Notes under the pieces: model-generated
Seen by the model: the letters and a program-made list of their open reading frames with translations, nothing else
Database searches by the model: none
Told to the model about the DNA's origin: nothing
In this document: positions 1 to 12,300 of the stretch, piece by piece
Position numbering within the stretch: position 1 is the first letter of the stretch
How the letters are laid out: the number at the start of each line of letters is the position of its first letter
Assembly: GCF_001625305.1 (NCBI RefSeq)
Contig: NW_017804176.1
Coordinates: 679,888 to 743,887 of the forward strand
DNA length: 64,000 nucleotides
Source: Branchiostoma belcheri
Lineage: Eukaryota > Chordata > Leptocardii > Amphioxiformes > Branchiostomatidae
Direction of reading: 5' to 3'
Position numbers and translations under genes: made by a program

Positions 1-300
1 CTTGAGGAACCACGGTGGTATAAGTAATAACATTGGCAACTTGCAAGCTGAAACTGTACTCGTCAAAGCTAATTTTGATACTTGACCTTCTGAATTTTGC
101 AGTCACCATTGTTATTGGGTGGTTGGATCTCTGTTTGTAGCCAAAGGCTTAAACCAGGACATCTTGATTCTGGCCCAAACACTATACATGTAGATATTTA
201 CTCCTTGCATTTAGTGAAGGTTTAAACTTTTTTCTTTCCAAATCTTAAAAGACCGGTCATACTCCAGTGTTACCTTGTAAAATTGCCTCTAGGATCTTAC
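1..300 (-). other. URB1 intron sequence at window edge
   Basis: A splice donor (GTAAG on the minus strand) directly follows exon 301-479. I see no coding exon between it and the window edge, so this is read as the 5' part of the next URB1 intron. Confidence 0.6.
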
Positions 301-3300
301 CTGAGGTTTAAGATTCCTTGAGACAGGGAAGTTCAGCACAGACTGGTGCATCTTCTCCTTCTCCAGCATCTTCAGCACATCCTCCATCCCCGGCTGTTGC
401 CATAGCGATGGACCAAAGCTCTTCCTGGCCTGATAGTGTTCGACAGAGGACACTCCCCACAGCCAGGGCCTGCCAAGTCATTAGGGTTTAAATTTGGGTT
501 ACCAAAATTAGGGTTGTCAAGAAATAGATACCCCCGGTATTCTAAGTATATTACTGTATTGGAATTTATACATTAAAGGGCAGACTAAAGAGGAACCTGT
601 GTGAAACCAAGAAAATATGGTAAAAAAAATTCACAGCAAACATAAAGTAGAAGAGTGGTTTAAGATATTGACATAAAAAAATGCATGCAGCAAAAGATGA
701 TAAGGGCATCATGCAGTCTTGTTTTCACACACAACACAACCAAGACTTGTGACTTCTGCTAACATTCGTACACACACACCTCATCTTGGCATACTACGTC
801 AGACTAATTATATAACTGCGAAGCTTTAATTCTTGGGTCAATCTAACTGTAGACACTTACATAAACTCTTCTGAGGCAAATCCCTGCTCTTCATACACAT
901 GTAGAATACAGAGAAGGGTTTGATCTGAAAAAAATAAAAGTGATTTTCTCATTATTTGAAGCAACAATTCTGCACTTGTAAACAACTGTGAAATTGAAAA
1001 TACACTGTGTCTGATGATGTCAACCATAATGTCAACAAAAAGCGTTTCTAAATATTGACACATCAAGGTGACATGTCCCCTGTGACCAGAGGTTTTTTTG
1101 ATTCTGATCTAATGATATTGAAGATGAACGGCATTTTATTATGGATTGTCCACTCAATAATGATAAACGCACAAAGCTGTTCAACCTTCTTTCAGCTTAC
1201 GCAACAGCACTTGTCACATTACATGCTATAGATAGAGCTGTAACTTCAATTTCATCCTATAACCGTAATAACCCTTACTGTGTTCATATAGGTAAATATA
1301 TCAAAGAATGTTTAGACCTTAGAACAATTAGTACAAGTTGATTCATCTACAGTGTTGTACGTAGGTTAATTCTTCTGTACCCACGTCTCTTTGTTCGACT
1401 ACCGGTAGTTACAGACCTTACGAAAGTCGCTGTACTTTTGTTGTGTCAATAAAGTTCATTTGTACCTGTTCTACTGAGTGTGGCATTGTAGGCCCCCAGC
1501 AACACAGGGACGTGCTGACTGGTGCAGGCTGTGGTATCCATGGTTACCAGATGGAACAGCAGCTCCACAAGGTCACCTTCAACAAACCACAAGGATTGTC
1601 AGAACAGGACAAAGCTGACTAATGACAAAAGTTAAGGAGAAGTTTAAAAATTTGGAAATTGATTGCAATTGTACAGTTTCACGTGCTGACTAAATACTTC
1701 CTTCTTCAGGAGGACTTCATAAAATTCATAATTCATAAAATGACCTTCGGCTTCAAAATCAAAATGGCATAAAGTTACTACCTTTTGCTGCAGATTCCAC
1801 CTTCCCATCAGGCCGTGCCATGATGATTGACAGGAAGTGGGAGTGGCTCCAGATCATCTGGTAGAGAGTCGGGAGCGGCAGGGTCTGCTCGGGGGCGTCT
1901 GTCCCGTACACGATCCCAGTCAGGCAGAGCAACGTTCGCAGGAACAGGGAATTCTCCAGGTTGTACCTGAAAATTAATGCAGGTATGGATTTTGGTCTTC
2001 CAATGGCAATTTCAGACATGATTGCACCAAAGACAAAACTAGACAAGAGTTGGGGCAGCTGTAGGGACTCAAATTCAGAACTTTTAGATTCTTAGTCAAT
2101 AAACTTGACCTTAAGATGACTTTGTTAACTTGTGTAACAGAAATTTACTCACCTCAGCCCAGTCTTCACAAATTTGGCCCAAGTTGACTTGGAGTCTTCC
2201 AGCAATGAGTCTTTCCTCACAAAACTCTACAAGCATGAAACAAAAAACAAAACAGCAAAGAAAAGAATATTAATTAATTACTACTATGAGATGGCAAATT
2301 GGCAACCACTGTCAGGGACACTTAATCCTAGACCAATACCTACACACAAATTGTTAAATTCATACAAAAGATATGTCATTGAGTATCCAGCTGTTAACAA
2401 ACTAACTACATTGTAACTGGCCAACATGTGTAAATACAATTTAATCTCCTAGGTATATATTGTTGAGTCTTACCACAAGTTTCTGCATGTTTTCTAGCAG
2501 ACCATTTTCCTTCTCTTGAAGACTTGTCATGTCTGCTGCATCTTTCTTCTTCTTCCAAAGTGTAGTAAGACCCTCCCAGGATGCGACAAGAAGACGGCCA
2601 CACGTGGAATCATTCTCTCCTTCGTCTTGGTCAGAAAGATCTTTGAGGAGATCAAGAACAATCTGCCACCTATAAGATAAATGTAACAACAAGTACATTT
2701 AGCTAAAATGTATACTAGTAACATATTATCCAGTTTAAGTTAATCTAAGGCTAAGATGCTAAAATGGTTCAATGATTAATCTTTATCACTTTTCTTGGTG
2801 TAAGATGGACCATGATCAACTTATCAACTTTTTTTAACAGAATTTCTGTTATAACATTACCATGTAAGAAATTACACATTAAGCAATAAAAGATTCCTTT
2901 TTGGTAAGGATACCTTCTTAAAGATGTATCTGGAGATGACATCAATGGTATCAGCTTCTCAAGGAACTCCTTGGTATCCAAGGCAACAGACTTTTCTCTC
3001 AGTAACCTAGCGACCAGCTCCACTCCGCCCGGTATCTCCTCCTCCTTCTTTGCCAAGACAGAATCCACCATCTCATTGTAACAGTCTTCCAGCAGTACCT
3101 GGTACACCTTGCCTGATGATTTTTCTGGAAAAAAGAAAAAATTTTGGGGGGAAAATAAAGGAAAAAAAAATGGTACCTCGCAAATGCAGTACTTGAAGAA
3201 AGAAGAGTCAACATAATCTTGAACCAGTTTAGCTGAAATGAACTTGATGAACAAATGAGCTTCTCTACTACCAGGCACAACAGGGTGTACAGGTTCATTG

Positions 3301-6300
3301 ATCAGAATATTTTCTTCTCACCTTGAGTTTTATCACATTCAGTTTGTTTGAGGTAGGAATTCAGTGCAGGAACGTACGTCTGCCAATGTGTTCTCAGCTT
3401 CCTCTTTCCACTTTTAGTCAGGAAAAAGGAACGGAGCTGGGCCCTGAAAGACAGCAAACATGCAAACAAACAAATCAGAGATTTCACCTGCCAACAGTTT
3501 GGTAGTCCTTTTGCTGCCTTCATTCTTTTTCTTACACCTGTCTGCAACGCAAGCCTATAGTTCCACAAACATGTCCGCAAACATAAAATGATTTACAGTA
3601 GGCTACAATTTGATCCATAAACACTCAATGATTGTGGGCTAGCCCTTACCTGCACATTACACTTTTCTCAACCAGTAAAGCTGCAACCTGCACACTCGAC
3701 TCTGAGGGTCTCTGCAATAGATTTTCCAGAAGGTTCTCATCCACCTCCGCTGGAAATGCTGACTCGGTCTCAAGTAGTCTCAGCACTGTAGTCTTCACAT
3801 CTTGGCTATCAGTGACTTGTAGCAGCTTGAGAAGCTGATGGAAGCAGCAACTAGACACCTAGGAGGAACACATTTCTTTACTTCTAAGGTACACAGTATC
3901 CCCTGTGAGCTACAGTACAGACTGTTAGGTAAGTGTAAATTTTCAGATATCTATACAGGTATTACAGTAAAAAGATACTTTAAAACAATGCAAAGAATGA
4001 TTTTTTCAATAATCAAATAATATAATAGATGTAGCTAACATGGTGACCTCCAACTTATCATTGATATTTGAACTTGACATTATGGAACAGTGTTTTTTTC
4101 TACCAAAGCAAAAAAGACCAGTGAGTTGGACTTTCTACAAAGCATTGGAGCACTGGTCTTACCTGTACCTGTCCTCCAGTGTCTGCGAGCAACCTGTGCA
4201 CTCCTGAGACGAGAACTTGGCCACACAAATGTAGACTTGGCATGTCTGAAGATGTCTTCTGTGGACCAAGGAGAACTTGAAGTGGAATTTTTGACAAGTC
4301 TTCCACCACCTCCTGTATGACCTCTGCATCAGCACAGAACTGTAGACAACTGAACAGGTTCAAGGTCACGGAACCTGCTGTCCACTTGCTCTTCTTCTGA
4401 GCAGACCCTATTTCCTGCCTTAAGATGGTCACAAGCTTGCGGATAAAATCTTGTGCACGTTCTTGGGTGGAACTAGAAGGGGAATGGCGCATCATGCTTG
4501 CTATCATCTTACATGTTTCTTCACTCATCACACCTGAAACGGCATCAGTTTTCTTGTTTCCTGTCTTAGGTTTCAGAAACCAGCTGTTGACTATTGGATG
4601 ATTCAAGATAGTCTTCTCCAAGTCTTCCAACTTGTCATTCCCCGCATCAACATCTAAGACCTCTTGATTTTGCATTTCCCTTGAGGCTTGAAGTATCTCT
4701 TGAAGATACAAGAAGTAGTTCGCTATGTTGGCGCTATCTTGGTTGGACGTCAGAGAATCCAGCTCTCTCTTCAGGGAAAGCAGCACACACTTTCCAGTAA
4801 ACACAAACTCTGAATCTTTCAGCACCTTGATGGAAGCTAAGACAGCATCCTTTACAACCTGCTGATGTATAAGCTGCCGATTGGTCGACTGGAATAGGAG
4901 CGTTGCTATGGAAATGACCTTGCAGGACTGGCTCAAGGTTGCCACCACTGCTTCAGGGAGACGTCTGGTTCTTGCTAACTTTGCCACAAACCTGAGCAAG
5001 TCTGGAGTCTTCAGACAGAAGCTAAGAAACAAATCTGCGACAAGGTCCAAGCTGCTGGTGTCCAAACAACTTATCCTCTCAAACAAACTTCTGCAGAACT
5101 CGACGCTTGTGTCTTTGTGATCCACAGCAAGGTCTTTCTGCAACTTCTTCACCAGTTTGTCGCAAGGCAAGGTTTCTATCTTGGGTATTTCTTCAGTGGA
5201 CAGGAACTCGGCTACAGTCTGAGCAAGAGTGTTACAGTCAGCTATCCACGGCTGAGGTGCAAGCTTGTTTGATGTTGTTGATGCTTCACTGTGTACAGCT
5301 GCCACGTGTTGGTGGAGGGTAAGGCACAGGGGGAGGGGGTCAGTCTGAAATAAAAGAGAAGACTGAAATGCTACTTTTGCACTGGTTGTGACATGAAAGA
5401 CAGGTTACATACAAAATAATACAGATTCAATATGTCCTACTCTTTTTGATGAATACAAATAGGAGTTAGAAATTTAGAATTTTCATGAGCAAAGGCTCAA
5501 ACAAACAAGCTGGGATTCAAATTCTCAATAGTCTGGCCCAAAAGCAATGTAGTTAAGACATTATTCACCAACCTGTGAGTGGAGCAAGTCAAGACATGCC
5601 GGAGTCAGAAAACTGTGGATGTTGTTAACTACTGATGGCTGTATGGTCCCTCCAACAACCTTCTGTACCACAGACCTACAGTCTTCTAACAACGCTGGGA
5701 CAAATGCACTGAAGGGAAGAAGACTTGTAGATGATTGTGGGCTGTCTTCAAGTATGTCTTCTACGTTAACTGCAGAATTTGCATCTAAGATTGCTTCAAG
5801 GTCAGGCCCTGTTGTGTTGACCTTGTCTGAGGTAAAGGAGGAGGCTTCGACGATCATCTCAGCAACCTGAAATATCAGAAACAAGAAAATATATTACTGA
5901 GATGATTTACCATTGCGATATGTCTCTTGTTACTAGAATTTGTGTTGGTCTCATTTTTACAATACAGGCGGAGGAATAAGCACAGCTTTATTCCAATAGC
6001 TTGTTAAAACACAAGTTAAGAACCGTCCTTCAGTCTAACACTGACACTAAGTCTGTATCATTCATTCACAATTTGGTGGGTCTGTGTCTATTTTAGGCGA
6101 AATTGACTATCATATACTAGATAATATTTTATTATTCTTACCTTGTCTGCAAATGGGTAAGGATTCCTGACTCCCCGTGTCAGAACTTTGTCCAGAAATG
6201 TCAGCACCTGGTCCCTCTCCTCAGTCGTCTCAAGGAGTCTGAGATGTCTCAGCCACAGCTCTGCCTCCTCCGAGGTGTGGTCAAACAGACCCGTGTCACT

Positions 6301-9300
6301 CAGGACCTGCAAAAATTTGTCACTGTAAAGAACTGTCCTCTTCTACAAAAGGAAATGCAACATATCCTCTAGATATGTCTTACCAATACCTTTCTTTCTC
6401 TCTCTCTCTCTCTTTTCAACAGATGGCCAAAGGGTCAAACTTCACAAGCGGCATTTTGCCATACCCTGTATCTATGTAAGACGCCAAAGCAAGGACTATT
6501 TATTTCCCTGTCAGATGACTTAATTTTGGCACTAGGCTGACTAAGTTTTGGGGATGATGCCTGGACATGTACACATGCACGGTGGTACTGCACACTCACA
6601 CACACACACAGTGTGACACAAATGTACAATGTACATCAAAACATAGTATACATACTCATAGTTACATGGCCATACCAAATATATGCAAAACAGAACCTCC
6701 TTTTTGACATACCAACTACAACTCAGGTGAGCTAACAGCACATGTCTCAGAAATCATGTCTCACCTTCACCAGAAGTTCCTTTGTCTGCTTGGCGACCTG
6801 AACATCTGATGTGTTGGAGAACACCTGCATGAGCTGGTAGCATGCTGTCCTCTGGCCTTTTTCCTATAAATATAGGCACTCTTTGGTGAAAGTTAAAAGC
6901 TTAAGTCCTCCCCGCAACATATGGCAGTGCCCATCTCTGTTTCTGTAGCCCTTGGGCCACACAGTTGTGCAATCACTACAGCAGGTGGCTAGTCCACTGC
7001 TGGTGGTATAATCTTTCTCAAATGGTGAGTGCTAAGCAGAGAAGGCGGTATGTACCATTTCTTAAGTCTTTGGTATGACTCGGTCATTGATCGAACTACC
7101 GAATGCAAGGCGATCACTTTACCCACTTCACCATTGCACCGGTGAAAGGTGAATTTGAACAGTTGAACTAAGTTACAGTACACTCTTCTACTGGTCATTA
7201 CAGTGTAAGAACTTTCATTTGTGTGACAATGGAATAGGTACAAAATCAGCAAGAAATACACAATAAGGCCACACCAATTTAATTTGTTGGTTCTCGGATT
7301 TTTTCAGAAAAAATATGAAGCGACAGGGCGAAAAAAATAAAAAATAAAAACAGGTCTAGGCATCCTATTATAGGCTTAAATGCTACAGAATGAGCCATGA
7401 AGTCAACACAAAAGGCTGGGTTAAAATTTAAACATTGAATTTTGAACTTTTAATCAAACCACTGCATTGATAGATGGGAAAACTGTAACAACTAGGAAGA
7501 AAAGGACTTTCCTCAACTGTTGGGGGCAAAATATGAGCATTTTTCAGTTGATTCAGGACCATTTCAAAGAGTTCACTCAAGACTTTTTCATAATTTGTCA
7601 GACTTTCAACATGATTTTTTTTTTAATTTTTTTTCAACACGATGCCACCCACCTCCTTGTGCCACTTGATCCTTCCCTTTGGCAGCCTTCCCAGAATGCT
7701 CATGATGTGTAACCACGGTGATGTCAACCCCTGCTCCGTGACCCACACTGCCGTGTCGTGCAGCAGCCTGGTGAAGTCATAGTTTGACTGGAGGAAATGG
7801 TCGGGTAAAACCTGCTGGTACAGACCCAGGACATGCAGCACTCCATCCACATCTGGGGGTGATGGGGTGAAAAAACATTTGAATGCATCATAGTACATAA
7901 TAATATTGAAAAGTTTATTGCAAATTCTTGCCCGGGGGCTAATTGCAAATTACAAAACATAAAAGATTAATGGTATAGGGTATAAAATAACTGAAGTCTA
8001 CATGATAACATTAGCTGTCTAGAACTATAATTATGTCTAAAACTAAATACAGCCAAACCTTGCTGAGCAACCACCTCCAGTCATAAGCAAGTACAGTGGC
8101 ACCCAAATACAATGTGGTTAAACAAAGAAACATGCATGGCAGCACCAGAAGCCCCCCTTTATTTTTTCCTTTGGTTTGAATCATCAATTCTTCATCAACA
8201 TTTACATTCAGGTGCTGGCAGATAAGATTAAACAGGAAAAACCAACGAAGGAGACTGTGGATATTTCAGTGACATTATTTCCTCTTTACTTTCCAGTGAA
8301 TAGCATGAATCACATAATTCTAAATATATGGGGAGATCCCCACACGATGTACCTGGTGATGAGAAGACCAGAGTTTTCCCAGCCTGTGGTTCCTGAGTGC
8401 TTGTCGTCCTCTCCTGTTTCCTTGCAGACTGCCAGGCAGTGATGATAGTGTTTATATCAGGCAGCATCTAAACAAACAAAAAATAATAATAAAATAAGCA
8501 ATTAACAATTTTTTGTGACATTTAAAAGAATTAAATGCTGTCAATGTAGCATGTATTGTCCAGTGTCCAGTGGTTAATCAGCCTTCCTCTGGTCCTCAGG
8601 AAGTGTATCCAACACAGAGACATCCATTTCATCCAGTTCATCCATTTCTATGATATTATGTAAGATTTTTGCGCCAAAACTGTAAATATAGATAATTCAA
8701 ATTTTCTCATCTAGATTGTCACTTTCAATAACTTTCAACATACTAGTATTAGCATTGCTCTTTCACTTTTCCGGCAGCACAAGAATAAGTTGCGCCAGGC
8801 CCGCTATATTTTTAGGAGGCTCCTAAAATGAATGTAAACAAACAGCATGGCCACAATCTGCACTAATAAAGAGGAGTTGTATGGCAGTTTTCCAACCTTT
8901 TTTTGCAGCACAACAACATTGTGGCTGCCGTGGTCACAGACATCTGGTCCATGTCATTGACTTTACTTGTTTAGAGAAGAAAAAAGAAACTGAGCAAAAC
9001 CAATATATTTTCCCTTTGTGACTTCGTAAACATGATTAGAGAATTTTACAAGAGTGTAATAATTATAATCTTTCCCCTACAGATATAATCTGTAACAAAA
9101 ATAACAAGGCAGTCTGCAGACATCACATGGTTTCCCCCTCTAACGGCTGGTTGCAGATAAGGAATGGTAAAGGATTTCCTTATAGAGCTCAAGCCAAGTT
9201 CAGCTGACAGAAGCTATTCTACTCACTTCTTATGCCAAGTTTTACTGGGAAATCTTACACACTTCCTCATAGCAAAGTTCAACTCAAGTTGAGTCAGAAA

Positions 9301-12300
9301 AGCTTGGCTTTAAAAGGAAGGCTCACGGAACTGCAAATAATCCTTTCTGTAGACGGGTAGAAACGCAGTGTACATTGCCGCAGCAGGAATTACAACAGTT
9401 ACTACAACTTCAACTTCTTTAGGGAACGCCTTTGACCACTTGAACTCATCCCAGTAAAGGTGGCTGCATCTGGATACTTTTCTGCAGCACAATCTCTTGG
9501 TAAGTCTTTTATTTCCCTCTCCTATTATAATAATGGATTAAGGTACTGCCTGCTGTATGGGTTACAATGTATGTTCCTTGGACCCAAAGGTTGGAGGTTT
9601 GAATCCTAAATTCTAACTGGAGCATTAGTGGTAATATACAGCTGGGGTCAAAACACTTCAGATGAGATGTGTGACTGTAGTCCCATATTTTAGTAGAGAT
9701 AGATCTTGCGCATGTAGTTGTACTGAGGCATCCCATTATCTGGGGTTGGCGGAAAAACCTGTCCAGTCTGAATAAAGGGTCTGCTTGGGGGTTCCTGGCA
9801 ATGCATAATGCTAAATTCAGCAGGATTGGCAACATTGTCAACATTTATCCCCTAATCCTCAAGCTGGTTGTTTTAGCCTGTCAAACAATATCCAACTTTA
9901 CTGTAGAACTGCTTAGGAATTATGTTTAGGGGTGGAGGATTGTACGAAAACTTCTGGGATGAATTACAGTACTCTAGTTGTTTAAACAAGATATTGGTAG
10001 GTAAACCCAGGAGGTTATACTCAACATTGGATAAATCCAAAATTTCTTTGAAAAGTGAAAAAAATTCTGATCACATAATATAGTTAGACAATCATTTGTA
10101 GCCATCTGGCAAACTCAATCAATGGTTTAAGTTTGTACTACATGTATATCATCCCTGCAATTCATTTGAGAGTATGTACATGGGCATAACTGATATTGAC
10201 CTGCTAAAATGGTCTCAAGGAACATTCTATTTCCAGACTAGTATGGCTCATGACACTTTTGGTGCCTACTTAGAAATCTTACAAACCAGAAATTATCCTT
10301 TTCTTTCCTTTGTTTTTTATGTACCGGTTCACAATTGTTACTAACAATGCACAACCTGCCAATAATCCTACGTTGTTGGGCTGGACAGGAATGAATTACT
10401 GTAAGTCTCTTTAGATTCGCGGGGCCTAAAGTTCGCGGTTTCGGGAAAATGGACAATCCGCGGTATTTTTAGATTCGCGATTTCTCCTTGGCTATTTTTC
10501 AAAGAAAAATTTGTAAAGTGTATATTTAAAGTAATAAAAGTTCGTGTTCCGGCATTTATATCCTAAAACGCGGCGCAAAAATTTGTTTCGTGCACCGCGC
10601 GAGACTGCCGGCGGTATAGCTGACGATCGATCTGACGCACGTGTAAACAATTTTCTTTGTTCGGAAATAAGCGCTAAAACGCTATTTTCCACGACTACAC
10701 ATCGATACTCTAGTGAAGAAATGCATAATCGAAAGAATCTTTCGGGAAAATATATATTACTAAGAATATTTATGCCGTCTTCGGCGAGATTTTGAACCCG
10801 GAAGTATGCAAAGGTCGCCTACGGTTTTGTAGCGGCCCACGGTAGCGTTTCTATCCAGCAAAACAAGAAAAAAAAACGCCCGCAAAGCAGGGCGCAAAAG
10901 AGAACCAACTAACACTTCCCAGGTACCAGCAGTTATGTTTTTCATCAAAATACTTGTAGATTTGCCCGATGTGCCCGCAATTTTCAAGCGCCCGGGCGCG
11001 CATGGCCGGCGCTCAGCACACAGAGATTTTTGTCCGGCGGTGCACGTTTGACACGGCCAGTGCCGCAGTATCACGATTCGGTGTCTCATAATATTATAAT
11101 TTTTTGACATCAGTATAACTTTAGAATTTTGGTACTCAACATACGTACATTTGCTAAGAATGGAGTTGATTTGCAGTGATTTGTGTTTGTCGCGTGTGTT
11201 TGTGTTTCACTTACCGTCGTTAATGCATGTGGGGAGGGGGGCGCACTTACGCAAAACATATTCGCGGGGTAATAGATTCGCGGTACAGAGGTCCCCGCGA
11301 ATTCCGCGAATCTAAATATACCGCAGAAATTTGTAGACTTACAGTATGAATAAGATTAAGAAGCTAGGCATGGCACCTGCCAGCCAATCTCTTGCGTTAC
11401 CAGCATTTAGACTTTGTGAGCCTGTGTCCCCTTTTCATGTGCACCCACATATTCACGTCGTATCCGTTGTCTCAACATAGTAGTGTCTCAAATAGCGGCT
11501 ATTTGGACTTTCTATCAAAACCAAGCCTAGACCCCATGCAGACCGTTTTATCAGACTGGACAAGCTTTTCCACCCGCCAAAACAGTCCAAACTGGACAGG
11601 TTTTTCTGCCAACCCCATTATGTACTGGTGAAAATACTGTGTTCAGAAGTAATGTTGAAATAGTCATGGTATATACTAGAAGAGTGTAGTATAATATTAT
11701 TGCATTACATTGCAGCTTGGGAGAAGAACACAGAGCAGTTTTGAATTATTTTCTACACAGCACTCAAAAGCTGTAAAGGACCTAAGCAAGGTATGTAGGC
11801 TTCCAAACCTTCATTGATAAGTCTGGCAAAATGCCTGAAGGATAGATTTCAGATAATTCAAGGCTGGAAAATTTAATGTTCTCACTCGGACATTGCAGTC
11901 ATATTGTTATGAAGTGTCCTAGCAGTTTAATATTGGAGGAAGAACTTTTCATGACCTGAATATCAATGGATTTTCTGATCCAGTTTCCATGAGTTATTTT
12001 GCCGACTGAAAGACTTTCTATTTGCGGAGAGGATGTAGGACTCTAATAGGTTTGGTAACCAGGCTACAAGTTTTTAAGTTGAGCAGTTAAAATAGAGATG
12101 AGAATGACAGGTTGTCAGATCATTTGTGGCCAGTTGAGGCAGCGTTATGTGGCTTGTGAATTTATATTATCAATGAGCCCATTACGTCATGGGTCACCAG
12201 AGCATGTGCTCTGTCCGCCATCTTGTCTGAAGAGTTGTGAGCTGAGCCATTAAAGCTCCGCTGAAGTTCGCAAATTATAGCAGTGTCTGAGTTGGTACAT

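Noticed and set aside
9590..9615. tRNA-like GGTTTGAATCC motif
   Set aside because: Only a T-loop-like string; no A box or cloverleaf can be formed around it.
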